Positions 1-12,256 of a DNA stretch of 64,000 nucleotides are shown here, piece after piece. The position numbers and the translations under genes are program-made. Numbering within the stretch: position 1 is the stretch's first letter; every line of letters begins with the position of its first letter. Source of the DNA: Mucidula mucida (Eukaryota; Basidiomycota; Agaricomycetes; Agaricales; Physalacriaceae); assembly GCA_015501055.1 (NCBI GenBank), contig JADNYV010000020.1, positions 186,001 to 250,000 on the forward strand. The letters are read 5' to 3'. The notes under the pieces are model-generated. The model had not been told where the DNA came from and searched no databases. It saw only the letters and a program-made list of their open reading frames with translations.

Positions 1-389
1 GCCAGACGCCTAAGACCTCTTAGCATACGAGATAGAACGAGCTATGCTACGCGCCCCCGCTATTAGTGTCTCTAGCACTCATGCGCGGAGGCTCTCTATT
101 ACTTGGTAGACTCAAATATAGTTCCTGAGGAAAACATTGACCGTGCTTGACGAGGCGCGTAAGAACTTGCTAATACTCAGGCTTCTAACTGATGGACACT
201 CCTTTTCTCACCATGCTCGAAAGCTCAAGTGTCCGAGTCGATCAAGGATGGACAACAGAGTATGTAGAAAAATCATGAGTATATCATTGTCCGTGTTACA
301 ACAACAAGGGAGTCATTACAAACACTCTCCGAGACCGTTACAGCTGAGTACAAACAACACGGTTTTACAACAAGACGGAATCGGAATCA
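1..389. other. No gene recognised at left edge
   Basis: This stretch lies downstream of the P450 stop codon. It holds a short open frame on the plus strand (137-403) that overlaps the end of the P450 gene in antisense, and I see no family motif, signal peptide or codon pattern in it. It probably contains the P450 3' untranslated region. Confidence 0.5.
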
Positions 390-2769
390 TCAAAGGGTAT
401 TGAAAGTCTGCTCAATGATAGCTTGAGCATCAGGGAATCGGGGCTCGAATACAGCGTCAAAGGGCGCAGGATGACTGAAGCGTGGGTCAGCTACTAAAGG
501 TTTGACGGTATTAAAACGTACATGACGAGGCCTTCGGCGATGACATTCTTGTAATCGGGGAGGATGGGTTTACCAGCGTCGTCCTTGGGAGGCATCATCT
601 TCATGGCCCATAATGCGCAGGCAAACGTAATGAAAAGGGTGTCATTGGCGACAAGCCGTCCTAAGCAGATCCTTGGACCAAATCCCTGAAAGTACCTGAT
701 TTAGTATGTTGAAGGAGATATGTAGATCAGACACTCACGTAGGTGACGTGTCCTATTCCGCGGAAGAGTAGTCAATATTTAGGCATTCAGATACTACGGA
801 AGAGTTGGACGAACCATCTATTTGGATGTCAGTCATGCATGAGGCAAAATTCAACGAAACCACGTACCGCCGCGCATTCCAGGCTTGAGCTCGAACTCGC
901 CTTTCTCATTGAGGAACCGTGAAGGGTTGAAATCATCCGCATCGGAGCCCTAAGTGACGTTGGAATGTAACAACCAAAATAGTAAGAATACGTACATAAA
1001 ATTGCGGCTCTCGGTTCATCGCACTGCAGAAGGTTCAGCGCGTGGATCTCAGATAATCAGCAACTACTCACGTTACGTTAGAGAAACAGAAAGTGCCTTC
1101 GGGTATGAAGTAGCCATTGTACCAATCGTCCTGTAAACACGAGATCAGAAGCTTATCCAAAGCAAGTTGAACAGGATCTGTCATACCTTCATCGAGCGAT
1201 GCGCGACGCCTAAATAATAATCAGCGACCGAGACTAAAGGAGCAGAAGAAAGGTACCGATGGGCCCAATAAACTCCCATCGCAGAACCTCCACGAGTGTG
1301 GCCTGGATGTAAGGAAGAGAACGTTTGTCCGACGGTTTAGGCATTCGCTCGCGTCCGATCACTCTATCCAGCTCCTCCTGACACTTCTCCTGAATATGGG
1401 GGAAGGTGATCATTGCGAAAATGAACCACGCGAGACTTCCACCAATCTACAAGGTCCGTATGAGCGTCACGTATAATAGAAAAGCTGATTTCCTATACCG
1501 TATCAGTTCCTGCGCCCCTATGGTCATCCAGAACATCAGCAAAACACAAACGTAGCTCGAATTGAAGGCCACTTACACGATGGAAGCCAAAATCCAAGCA
1601 GATTGCTGTTTCGAACACCCACGAGGATCGCGCAGAATGTTGCGCGTAACACTGGGACGATCTTCTCCCTCAGCCTGAAAATACGACGCGTCAGAACCAA
1701 AACCTATCACGAGCACAAAAAGATAATTACAAGGCGTTTCTCGACATCGGCGAGGTAGCCTTCGAATGTCTTCGAATCGTGCTGGAACCAGTTCTGTGCG
1801 TTGCGTTTCCAGCCAGCAATACTACTGGGAAGGTATTGCATCCAAGTGAAGAACTCGACCCAATACGTCCCGGGTGACGAGGAGAGAATAACTCGGCGCG
1901 CAAAACTCCCAATCGCTTCAGTTACCTCGTCAACCTGCTTCGTATCGTCTGGAGGAATGTCGTACACCGTCGACAGGATGATAGCCGCGGGAGTTCTACC
2001 AAATAGTCAATCATACGAGTAGAGGAGACCAGATAACGCGCTCACCGTTCAAGTTCCTCACGCCAGTGCTTTCCCGCTGCGAGAATCTTGCCCGGGAAAA
2101 GAACAGCGCCGCGGTATTGCGCAATCTGCAGCGACTCGCCCATCTTGCCATGGAGCGCTTCATGTCCAGCCTTGCGCATCTGGCGCCATCTATACAAATA
2201 CAACGTGAGACCGAGTCCCCATTTAAGCCCACGTTAAAGGATACCTGGTGCCCCATCGGAGAGCGGAGATCAAGAATCCGCCAGTGAACATTGTTGTCAC
2301 TGATGAAGGGTGGCAATGTCGTGAGCGTTTGATGTCTGAATGAAAAGATACTCATACCGATGGCTTGAGGCCGATCGCTGTAAATAAGAGACCGCTTCTC
2401 CAAGAGCTCTGTCGCGACTTCAACCGTATTCAAGATAACGATGTTCTGCCCAAGAAGAGAGATTCTGACGATGGGACCTAACACGATGTCAGGATAAGTC
2501 GCTAGGACTGTACAAACATTGCAGCAGCACATACCATAAGCTTCATGCCACTCCGCAAACTTCTCCCATGGATATTTGGGATTGAAGTCGAAGAGGTTCC
2601 CAACGAGAGGGAGTCCCTTCGGGCCAGGCGGCAGAGGTCCTTTGTAGCGGAAGAACCACTGGCGGAGGAGCAGCCCCACAACCACGACGGCGAGCGCCGT
2701 AGCAACGAGATTCCTCGACGCAAAGTCATAAACAGTAGACAGACCGAAAGTCATTATGCCTAACGACAT
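390..2769 (-). CDS. Cytochrome P450 monooxygenase, microsomal type
   Basis: Haem-thiolate monooxygenase expected to sit in the ER membrane and take electrons from cytochrome P450 reductase; substrate unknown. The N-terminus has a hydrophobic anchor (NLVATALAVVVVGLLL) followed by the proline hinge PPGPKGLPLVGN. Later exons on the same strand give a helix-K ExxR motif (EVLRW, near 1.3 kb), the meander region (DDFNPSRFLNEKGEF, near 0.9 kb) and the haem-binding loop GFGPRICLGR near 0.68 kb, which carries the cysteine ligand. The last intron is 475-521 (47 nt, GTACGT...CTTCAG with a CTGAC branch site); using it gives an ending FEPRFPDAQAIIEQTFNTL and stop at 390-392, typical of basidiomycete P450s related to O-methylsterigmatocystin oxidoreductase. 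The gene has many exons and not every internal junction was fixed. A second in-frame ATG at 2754 could be the real start. Family membership is clear; substrate and CYP family number are not. Confidence 0.88.
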
Positions 2770-3781
2770 TTCGCCGTGGTTTTCCTGCGACTATTTATCT
2801 GTCTTTTTCCCTTTTCCATTAGGTAAACATGCAAGGCGATCCCTCTCCAAAGTTAGAAATGATATTTCCGCCTCGAGCTTTCAGGATGGTGGTTCTCCAC
2901 GATTCAGTCCCCACTTACATCCAGGTCTGCGCGTTGAACGCTTGACCCTCGGTTATCCGGTGTCATCCGAGCAGCCTAAGCGCCTTGAAAAGTTCGCGAG
3001 GTCGCTCTTTGATCCCTAAACCAATGTACATATCCAGTCTCTGTACAGGGCTGAAGATTCAGAAGAGTCACAGCGAGAATCCAGAGCAGAGAAGTCGTCA
3101 TGTCCGCCTGAAGGAGCCCTTACAGCTTACCATTATCGTCCTAATGTCCACAAGTCAGCCGTTATCGATCAAAAAAACACGGGAAAAAACACGATTCACG
3201 AGGGTTGCAAGGCAGCTAGTAGTACGATGATAGTCGGCCAGCAGCGTGTCTACCTAAACGGGGAACCGCTAGCCCAGGGAGTAGTACGAACACATGCAGG
3301 AATGCCGTTAACAAGACATCATTTTCTGATATAGCTTCGGCTCAAAGGTCTCGGAGGGTAGAGCATAATCCATACTGTCAGCCTGGACACGCCGATAGCA
3401 GGAATCGCGATTTTCATATGTCGCTAGCTCAGATATTTTGACGACTGACGACGGAAATGAAGAGCCACCCGAGCGTGGGAATTTGCATGATGGACTAAGC
3501 ATGATCGCCCTAAACAATGCAAAGAACATGAGGCTTTAATTATGCCGGAAGCAAATCTTTCTAGGTCCTTTTTAGGACATTGCCTTGTGAAGGGTGCAAT
3601 AGATCTAGACCAACCACATAGAGAGATGTCAAAGTTACATGACAGCTACTATCATAAATACATACTTACGGAAATATCAGAGCTAAAGGGTAGGCAGATC
3701 AGAGCAAGAGTAGAGCGTTATGTAGTAATAGAAAGGGCGAGCGGAGCGGCCCGCCAACTGCCCCGCGAAGCGTCCAACAAA
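2770..3781. other. Intergenic region, no gene seen
   Basis: About 1 kb between the 5' end of the P450 and the 3' end of the next minus-strand gene. It should hold the P450 promoter. Only short open frames occur (for example 3308-3529 on the minus strand) and none has recognisable motifs or splice support. Confidence 0.5.
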
Positions 3782-5783
3782 CTAAAGCTGGTGGTCCCTA
3801 GGGCCAAATCGCTGCCGCTGGTTTGTACGCTGACGCCTGGCTTCAACCATGACCCTTTGTCCAACAGGTGATAGCTCTGAAGACGACGCCGGCGAAGGCA
3901 CCTCAGGCTTGACAAAGGCACCCGGCGTCACGGCTGCGCGTAACAGGGAACGCTGCCCACCACGCAAAGGAGTAAAGGGAATTTCGGTTTTAGCCGTCAA
4001 GCCTAAGCCATTTTCTTTATCCTCGTTACGTTTGTGGGACATTGATGAGGCTGCTGATGTAGTCGAGTTAGTAGAAGCACGTCGGGGTTGCATTTTGCGA
4101 GGGCGAGATGGGATAGCCGTGAAACGATCGCTGAGGGACAAATCATGCGAGTTGGATCGGTCCAACAGACTCTTCTGCTCTTTTGAGGAAGAGATTTTTC
4201 GAACTCGCGTGGTGTCTGCCTTACGCGATGAGCGCGGCCCCCTAGGGATGCGGCTCATAGAGCGATCCATCTGATGATTCGGAGTAGGTGCAGTAACCAT
4301 GACTGTGGTAGGGACGGTCATGATGACCTTGATCTTCCGAGAATCCTCTGTCTGCTCAGCAGGTGCATTTGAATGAAGGGATTGTTGAACGGATGGTTCA
4401 AGAGCAACTGCTGGTCGATTGTCGGTGCGGTAAGCTGCCGTAAATGGATCTGATTCTTGGGTATCGCAAGAATGGGGTATCGCTGAGTGACGCGAGTTGA
4501 GTGAGATGGCGTCAAAGGAAGTATCGGTGGAGAAACGTGACGGAGGAATACCATGAGCGGACGAGGGCGTACTGAAAGCACTCGGGGGCTCGGGAAGCGG
4601 GCGATCGAAGTCATCGACGAAGCGAGAGCGACGTTTATCTGTCAAGAAGCCAAAGACCTCAGAGGCACGTCGGGGCGTCGTAGGATCAGCGGCTTCGTAT
4701 GTGTACTGTTTCAGTACTGAGCCTTCTGAAAGCGAAGTGACATCTGATGTACTGCTTAACTCGACGCTCATGGAAGATATGGTACGGTTGCGAATCATGT
4801 CCGTGGAGTGATCGTAATCTGAAGAGAGCGTGATGTCCGTATGGACGCTGGTAGTGGGTTCGTAAACATTTGGAAGAATGGGGGTCTCGGGTCCGAACGA
4901 AGTAATCGAGGACGAGTCTGAATGAGAGACATTTTCCCTTTGAGTAGAACATGAGGTGCTGATCCTTGAGCTCATGAGAAGAACTTACCCAAGGAACCGT
5001 TCTGCCCAAGATATATCGCCCTCGCAGGCGCTAGTCTGGCGACTGTGCCGGTCTTTCGATGGTGTACCAAGAAGTTGGCGCAAGGTAGAACCATTTCTGC
5101 GACACTGAGCCCTCCCCTCCATAGTGGGAGAAGGTATGGGAATGTCGACGGTCGACACTCTATTCTGACTGGGGGTAGCGGTAGGGGAAGGGGATGAATT
5201 GGAGAAGGCTTGGTCTGGCAGACGCCCGTGCTCGTCATAAAGTTCCAAAAGACTGGCGACAGAGGGATCTGAGCGGAGACGAATGACAGCAGTAGTATCC
5301 TGAGGTTGAGATTCAAGACGTTGGCGACGCGCACGAGGCGTGACGACGTCGTCCGCGTCGTCACTCGAGCTGCCGTATGCCGATGTTGTTGAACCAATGT
5401 AACGTTCCTTCTGATGAACTGTTACTTTGTACGTTCCGCGGGAGACGCTGCCGCTCCTCAAACTCAAAGACGAGCCTGTCGGAGTTCTGAGGACTCTGTC
5501 AATCGGATGGGCTACAATCATAAATCAGTCGCCAGTTGAGTTGGTTCACTTTGTACTCACGAAGCGGTGGCAACTCGCTGCAGTCCATTTCGGCCACGAC
5601 GGCATAACGGGCAGAAGAGGACCTTAGCAGCCTGTTGGCAACTGCTTCGGCCTCCTCCTCTGTAGCGGGAGGGTGATAGCGAAAGTCCATGTTGAGACCA
5701 GGATCATCTGTGTTCGTCTCTGTGCGTTTCTGTTTGCGACCCTTCTTGCCTCCGAGCGAAAGAAAGCGTTTGAAGAAGCCCAT
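3782..5783 (-). CDS. Ser/Pro-rich low-complexity protein, unknown function
   Basis: Three exons, 5561-5783, 4989-5511 and 3782-4937, joined by introns of 49 and 51 nt with clean GTGAGT/GTAAGT donors, give an in-frame product of 633 residues. It begins MGFFKRFLSLGGKKG, a short hydrophobic/basic start followed by a lysine-rich stretch, then a short possibly folded part (TEEEAEAVANRLLRSSSARYAVV, residues about 38-60). The rest is rich in Ser, Thr, Pro and Arg, with many SP/TP sites, and ends in a basic tail (VMVEARRQRTNQRQRFG). This composition suggests a largely disordered, phosphorylated cytoplasmic or cortical protein. I do not recognise a named family. The start is chosen because it is the first ATG of the first exon and is followed by continuous coding sequence. 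Confidence 0.75.
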
Positions 5784-5957
5784 TGTTATGTTTGTTTATC
5801 GTTAAAGAAATGAGTGTCGTGCGTGTCTTGCGTCTTGGTCGTCGAACGAAGGAATCAACCACCAAAGTCCCGATTTGGCAATTCGAATAAGTCAGTATAC
5901 CACGTGACCGGGATTCTCGGCGTTTGCCGCTCCCCTCGTTCTGCTCCTGACGCATAC

Positions 5958-6403
5958 ATGGCGTCCATTGTAGATCGCATCTTTGGCGTGAAATGCGTCG
6001 CCAACACAGGGAGTACAGCTAGAGACTTTTGCATGCTCGAGCGTAACATCCTATCTCATGTCAAGCTTGCCCTCCTGCTCTCCGTCCTATCTGCCTCCCT
6101 CCTACTCCAGACCCGCCTCGTCCCTTCCGAAGGCGAAGACATAGGCGCATCTCACTATGGTGTTCCCCTGGCCAGTCTCCAATTTGCAGGAGCCCTTCTG
6201 TCAATTGCTGCTGGTATATGGGAATATCTCTCTGGGTGTAAAGACTTGCTTCGAATGAGTGCATTTCTTAGATCTCCCAAGTAAGTTGAGTGAACTTCTT
6301 CCCGAGTTACTTCCAACCATATGATAGGCCACACCTTGCAATTATGACCGTCGTCATCGCCGTCGTTTTTGTAACATGCATCATACTTTTGGATCTCGAG
6401 TAG
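5958..6403 (+). CDS. DUF202 (YidH-like) small membrane protein
   Basis: Two exons, 5958-6280 and 6328-6403, separated by a 47-nt GT-AG intron, encode 132 residues. Near residue 20 is ARDFCMLERNIL, matching the DUF202 signature (ARDxxAxERTxLxWxR), followed by three hydrophobic segments: LALLLSVLSASLLL, LASLQFAGALLSIAAGIWEYL, and the C-terminal IMTVVIAVVFVTCIILL encoded by exon 2. DUF202 proteins are small three-helix membrane proteins; in fungi some are fused to SPX/VTC polyphosphate proteins, but this one stands alone, so no function is claimed. The start at 5958 (MASIVDRIFG) fits the family better than the upstream in-frame ATG at 5814. It diverges from the minus-strand gene starting at 5783, so the two share about 170 bp of promoter. 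Confidence 0.8.
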
Positions 6404-6898
6404 ACTGGAGCACGTCAAACAGACAATGTTCATTTAGGTCTTCGTTATCGGTTCTCAATGCTTTCCAGCTGTAATTACATGCTAGGCTGGCATGCCACTG
6501 TCCCAATGCTACTCGAGTAATAGCGTGTTTGGCATGTCTGGCCTGGCCTCTATACCAACTATAGAACCGGGATTCATGTTATGTTACTTACCTTCATCGT
6601 TGGGATACATTGTCAGCGTTCCACAATGGCTCACGCGGATATCGAAGGCTTTGGGTTTATGATTCCGACCTTGCTGATTGTGAAGTGAGGTGTTAGCGGC
6701 TCTTCGTCTTCATCGACTGCAGGTCCAGCATTTTGTCGCGTGTCGCCGAATTGTGCGCACGTAATGAAGCCGTGTCATTGTATCAGAGCTCCCGATATAG
6801 ACATCGTACAACTTTTTGTTCGTTCCAGACCGTTGCTACCGGACTTGTCCCTCCTTCCCTTCTGCTGTGTGCCTAATAACGACGACCCTCACGCCCTC
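6404..6898. other. Intergenic region upstream of MTHFR
   Basis: About 0.5 kb between two plus-strand genes. It should hold the DUF202 gene's 3' end and the MTHFR promoter. No coding sequence or structured RNA was recognised. Confidence 0.5.
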
Positions 6899-9061
6899 AT
6901 GAAAATCAGCCAAAAGATTGAGCAGTCGAGCAAGACAGACAAAATATGGTGGTCCTTTGAGTACTTTCCTCCCCGGACAGCCCAGGTATCATCGATCCTT
7001 TCTGCTCTAGGACTGGTAGCCAACATTCTCTTTCTGTTTCGTAGGGTCTTCAGAATCTGCTTGATCGTATTGAGCGTATGCGGGCGCTGGGGCCTGAATT
7101 CATCGATATAACATGGCAAGTCCGCGGCGGCATTCCGTAATGCGACCTTGCAAGTAACATCAACCCAGGAATGCAGGCGGCAGAACGTCTGACCTGACCG
7201 CTGAAATGGTCAAGACCTGCCAGGGAATGATTGGCATCGAAACATGCATGCATCTCACGTGTACCAACATGCCCAAGGACAAGGTCGACATTGCCCTCCG
7301 CGTGAGTCACCGAGCTAGCTGCCTTGCCTTTGACCGTCTGATCCGTCGGCTAGGCTGCCAAAGTCTCGGGATGCCGCAATGTGCTCGCCCTCCGCGGAGA
7401 CCCTCCGATGGGCAAGGACGAGTGGGAGGCTGTCGAGGGCGGCTTCGTGCACGGGATCGACCTCGTACGGCATATACGACGTGAATACGGTGACTATTTC
7501 GACATTGCCGTCGCCGGCTTCCCACAGCACCAACTCCTGCCCCCAGAAGAACGCGACGCAGAGATGAGGTTCTTGAAGGAAAAGGTCGATGCTGGCGTCA
7601 GCTTCATTTTCACCCAAATGTTCTACGATGTCGAAGTATTCATTGAATGGGTCAAATCTGTCCGTGCCGCGGGCATCACCATCCCCATCGTCCCCGGTAT
7701 CGCTCCGATCCAAACGTGGAACGGCTTCCAACGCGCGACCTCTTTGGCCAAAACCGTCATTCCCCAGTTCTTTCTGGACGCCCTGGAGCCGTACAAGAAC
7801 AATGACGAGAAAGTGCGCGAAATCGGTATAAAGCTCGTCGCGGATATGTGTCGGAGAATCCTCAAAGAGGACATTGGTATTCGCGGGCTGCATTTCTACA
7901 CGATGAATCTGGAAAAGGCCACTAAAATGCTTTTGGAAGAGCTCAATCTCGTTCCGAGGGTTGAAACCATCAAGCCGCTTCCTTGGAGACAGGTTCGCAC
8001 AAGTTGTATATTGATCTTTGCGAGCAAGCCGCCTCATACGATTCTTCCAGAGCCTCACACCCAGTCGGCGCACGGAGACTATACGTCCCATCTTCTGGGC
8101 AAACCGGACCAAGTCGTACATCTCGCGAACGGAGAACTGGGATGAGTACCCCAACGGCCGCTTTGGTGATTCCCGTAGTCCAGCGTACGGTGAATTGGAT
8201 GGATATGGTGTATGGATCAAACAGACCGTCAGTCATACGCGTCTATTATTGGCATATGACTTACTGTTACTTCAGAAAGAGGACGCTCTGAAGCTATGGG
8301 GTGAACCTAGTGCATTCTCAGACGTCGCCTCCTTGTTCTCCAGATTCTGTAGCGGTACCTTGTCTGCACTACCGTGGTCAGATCAAGCACCCGCCATCGA
8401 AACAACCGTCATCTCGACACAGCTGTCCAAGATGAATGAACTGGGTTTCTTGACCATCAACTCACAACCTGCGGTCGACGGAGTGAGAAGCGACGACAAG
8501 GTATTCGGATGGGGACCCAGTAACGGGTACGTCTACCAGAAGGTGAGATTGCCAACCTGGCGATTCAGACGGGCTCACTCATCTCCGTTCTAGGCCTATT
8601 TGGAGTTCTTCGTTCAGCCAGCGTTACTCGCCCTTCTGCTCTCGCATATTGAACGGGACAGCAATATCACCTACTACGTTATCAATAAGCGAGGAGATCT
8701 GAGGACTAACACCCATTCCGATGGGCCCAACGCGGTGACGTGGGGCGTCTTCCCCGGCAAGGAGATCGTTCAGCCTACCATCGTGGAGGCCGTCAGCTTC
8801 ATGGCATGGAAGGTGAACCGCCTCCGACCTGAGTGCAAGCCAAATCTGATCCATTTTTAGGACGAGGCTTTTGAACTTGGGGCGCAGTGGGCCAAGGTCT
8901 ACGACGCCGACTCCACTTCGCGGAAAGTAATCTCCGATCTTATGGATACCTGCTTCCTCGTCAACGTCGTCCATAACGATTTCCACGACGCGGACGCGAT
9001 CTTCCGCCCCTTCTTCCAGGCTGGGGAGGAATACAAAGCCTCTCTCGTCAACGGTTCTTGA
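6899..9061 (+). CDS. MTHFR: Methylenetetrahydrofolate reductase
   Basis: FAD enzyme reducing 5,10-methylene-THF to 5-methyl-THF, which feeds methionine synthesis (yeast Met12/Met13 family). Eight exons (6899-6985, 7045-7115, 7169-7301, 7354-7992, 8051-8227, 8276-8542, 8594-8812, 8861-9061) join in frame to 597 residues, the normal length for a full eukaryotic enzyme. The N-terminal TIM-barrel catalytic half shows SFEYFPPRTAQG, FIDITWNAGG, HLTCTNM, CRNVLALRGDPP and a GFPQHQ/FTQMFYD core. The C-terminal regulatory half, which in the family binds S-adenosylmethionine, shows FGWGPSNGYVYQKAYLEFF and VTWGVFPGKEIVQPT. The second intron (7116-7168) appears to be a GC-AG intron. I cannot tell from memory whether it is the Met12 or Met13 paralogue. 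It runs tail to tail with the ELMO gene. Confidence 0.95.
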
Positions 9062-9091
9062 GTTTCTTAGACGCGCCACACATTTGTATCA

Positions 9092-9287
9092 ACTGCATCA
9101 TCTCTCATTCGATCTACTTACTGTCCTTACCCCCACCTCACGAATTTTTGTAGCATTATGCCCGGGTTCAACCCCCGGTCCTTTCCTTGTCGTATATCCA
9201 CTCATCGCTCTGTATCTGATCAACTCACACTAGCGCATCACTACTTACTCTACTGCATCAACTGCATACATTTGCATCCAACTGCAT
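9092..9287. repeat. Scattered ACTGCAT heptamers in 3' intergenic spacer
   Basis: ACTGCAT occurs at 9092-9098, 9252-9258, 9261-9267 and 9281-9287, with a TTGCAT between the last two. The spacer lies between the converging MTHFR and ELMO genes, so the repeats would be in the 3' UTR or terminator of one or both. No function is known; it may be chance in a pyrimidine-rich spacer. Confidence 0.35.
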
Positions 9288-9345
9288 AGTCTACACGTAG
9301 CACACATTCAAATAAGAATAATAAAGAAATTTGAATAAACATTGA

Positions 9346-12256
9346 TCATAGCTCAGAGAAGAAGAAATCGGTATTGGAGGGTGGCGGTCCTGCCGCTAGA
9401 GCGCTGGGTATCTCAACCTTTTCCCCAGATAAATCTGACAAGTAGGGGACCCGTTTCAGAAGACACGAATGGGAACAAATAGGCCCTCACGTACCCAAAA
9501 GTTTAATCTTGAGCCCAATCTCAGTCAACGCCTGCACGAATTCAGCCGTCTCCTTCGATGCGACATGTCCGCCGTCACGGCGTAACATATTCAAACCATC
9601 CGTCCAATCTGCCCACCTGGACTGGTCCGGGGCAATCTGATCGGCAAGCGAACCTTCATGGACACTCAACAACGAAAATGATAGCGGAGATGGCGCGAGC
9701 GGTGACGTCGGGGGGAGGTCACTGTGGTCCCGAAGGACATTGGGCGGCGGCACACAAGTTCCCGTCGAGATCTCGCTGATGGCGGCCACCTCGATGCGTT
9801 CCGGCAGATCCTCAAGCCCGTTGCGAACGGGAAACTTCATCGCGCTATCCACATAGTACAAGTGTTTGAGGGAGTTATCCTGAACAACGGTAAGCACGCG
9901 GAGGTCCATTGAAGGGCGGAAACCGCCACGTACCAGCCGCATGAATCTCCAAGGCTTACTCGGTCGACGAGAAGACTCTCTCGGTATCGGCGATGATTGC
10001 GGATAAGCATTCACGAACCAAGCGCCCTGGAGCAAGCACTGTATTCGCTGCTGCCTGACAAACTCAAACGACTCTTTGTATATCTTGGCGCGCAGGTTTC
10101 TAAGTCCAATCAGCCAAGTATGTCAAACGCGAGTCGGAGACAAGTTGCGTACCGTATCGGAACTTTACTTAAGAGATCATCTTCCATCTCTATCTCCTTC
10201 ATTTGTCTCTCTCTCACGGCACGGTATTCACATTCCAAAAAGTCGTGCTCGACTTCATGCCATTCCCGAACATTCTCACTGCGGAGAGCAACCTTCACCC
10301 TGACACGAAATCAGCCGGATGAATGTGGCGGTATTACTCAACTCACTGGCTACGAACGAGGGCAACGACACGGGTGAAATCTTCCGCAGCGGCGCCGCTT
10401 TCGCTCCACATCCTAATGAAAAAATGTGTCGCAAGCGAATGTACCTTGGCAAAGTCCATGAAAAATGGCTGAAAGGTAGTCGACGTGGAATCTATGAGAT
10501 ACTCAATCAACCGACGGAACCGGTCGAGGAAAACCACATACAACCAGGTGCGAAAATGGCCCAATGCTCGGAAAGAAGTTCGACAACTTCATTCGATGCC
10601 TTTGCGAGTGGACATCGCCGTTTTTCGGGACGGCTCAGTTGCTCCAGGACGAGCTAAACACAAAACCCGATTGAATCCGGTGAAGTGGCGACAAGTACTG
10701 GAACACCCATACCTTGGAAAAATCGGGCTCCTTCTTCACAAAGTTCCGCTGCACTCAATTGTCAGGTCTGTCGGCGATGCAGCCCACATATCTGGATATA
10801 TGACTTACGAGGCAATCTAATCCCAAAACGCCGACATCGTGGAACTCTGAATCGATGTCCTCAGTTTCAAAGCCCAGTTGACGCCACTTTACGATATAAT
10901 TGGCGTCGTCCCTATCCTCCTGCAGCTTGCTGCTAGTCCATATGAATTTGAGTGCAGCCTCATGGGAACGGTCATTCAATGAATCAACAGGTGTCGTTTT
11001 CTTTCGATGGGTAACACGGATGATGTTGGCTTGGAAATCCAGGATGCACGATGTCAAGTCGTCAATGGTATGCGATGTCATGAGGCGCTGTCGTAGAGTC
11101 AAGACTCTGTCAGGTAACATACGAAATAATGCGTACAGCGACGGCCTTTCGGACATTTAAACGGTCAGTCTCTGCGATAAATTCTTCCCAGCGTGAATCA
11201 CTCGCGTGTGAGAGGAGCGAGTTGATCAGCATCATACTTGGACGTAGTTTAGTCCTCCACCAGAAAGAGGCAGAAAGAAAAGTCACCTATGCTGCACGGT
11301 AGCTGTATCCGCACTATTCAACCGACTGACCACTGTTTCTAGCAGGCCCGGCTGTTTCCTCATTTGCTCGAATACAACTGTGAATCCATATCGATAGACG
11401 GATCCAGGAGGTAGGACTGGAACGCCAGTGCTCGAGCTCGCACCTGGGCTCGGTGCTGTCAGCGGATCCGCTTCGACGAGCTTCTTCAGTATAGCAGTAG
11501 CAGGCCTGCAGACGTTGATCAGGGACTGCGGGGAAGAAAGGATCTGGACAATCTTGAAGATAAACGTGTCGTCGAGGTTAGCCCAGCCGTATTCCAGTTC
11601 CATCAGGTTTTGCATCGCTGTTAACGCGTACTGCGAAAAAGGCGTGAGCATGGAGTGTGTTTACGGAGAGAAGGTTTGAGACGCACGGCGAGCGTGTTTC
11701 CATGCGAGTCGTAGATGACATCGACTAGTTCGGCGAGACCGTGGTTGTTGATGAAATGCTGGGAAAAGTCGTCTTCCTGCGCGACGGTGAGCACGGAGAA
11801 CACGAAAGATAGACTTTTGACGCACGCGAATGAACTTTTGCAATGAGAACAGCGTCAGCCGCAACGTCTTGTCGTCGCGCATGCTCAGCTTGTCGGTGAT
11901 TTCCCTCGCCTCGCGCGCCGGCGCATTGACCAGCCTGCGAAAAAGCGGGATCAGGGATTCATATCTACGCAGAAAGACACGACGCACTTCAAGTTAACCT
12001 TTGTCTTAATCTTCTTTCTCAAATTATCGTTGGTGACGAGCTCGTCGGTCTCGTCGCGCAGCGCGTAGTCGACAGGTGGGCCTTTGATCTTGAGGTTGAC
12101 GCAGAGCTGTTTGACGACATCAGCGACGGTCAGCGTCGGGTCGATCCTCGCGCGGACGGTGACGTCTCCCGCAGTGACACTGTTCGTCGGTATCAGGCCA
12201 GGTCGCGACGACGAGCCATTCGTCGCCGGCGCTGTAGGACTACGGTTGGCGCTCAT
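9346..12256 (-). CDS. ELMO/CED-12 domain protein (Rac-GEF partner)
   Basis: Homologue of animal ELMO, which with DOCK proteins activates Rac-type GTPases to steer actin. The N-terminal part (MSANRSPTAPATNG...) is a ubiquitin-like/ELMO_ARM region with DPTLTVADVVKQLCVNLKIKG and DYALRDETDELV. It is followed by armadillo-like helices (LVNAPAREAREITDKLSMRD, YALTAMQNLMELEYGWANL, FIFKIVQILSSPQSLINVC). The ELMO domain proper lies about 10.3-11.1 kb (IVKWRQLGFETEDIDSEF, then the exon reading NFVKKEPDFSK, and FMDFAKVHSLATHFFIRMW). The C-terminal PH domain begins VKVALRSENVREWHEVEHDFLECEYRAV and continues to LLQGAWFVNAY. Splice sites checked: 10300-10346, 10100-10152 and the last intron 9435-9494, after which the reading ends SNTDFFFSEL with stop at 9346. 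The order of blocks matches ELMO throughout. No DOCK gene is in the window. Confidence 0.87.

Noticed and set aside
3308..3529. 73-codon minus-strand open frame with cysteines
   Set aside because: No signal peptide, no promoter or splice support, and length expected by chance.
9162..9178. Isolated tRNA T-arm-like hairpin (CCGGG-TTCAACC-CCCGG)
   Set aside because: No acceptor stem, D-arm or anticodon arm can be drawn upstream; the rest of the spacer is unstructured. Likely chance.
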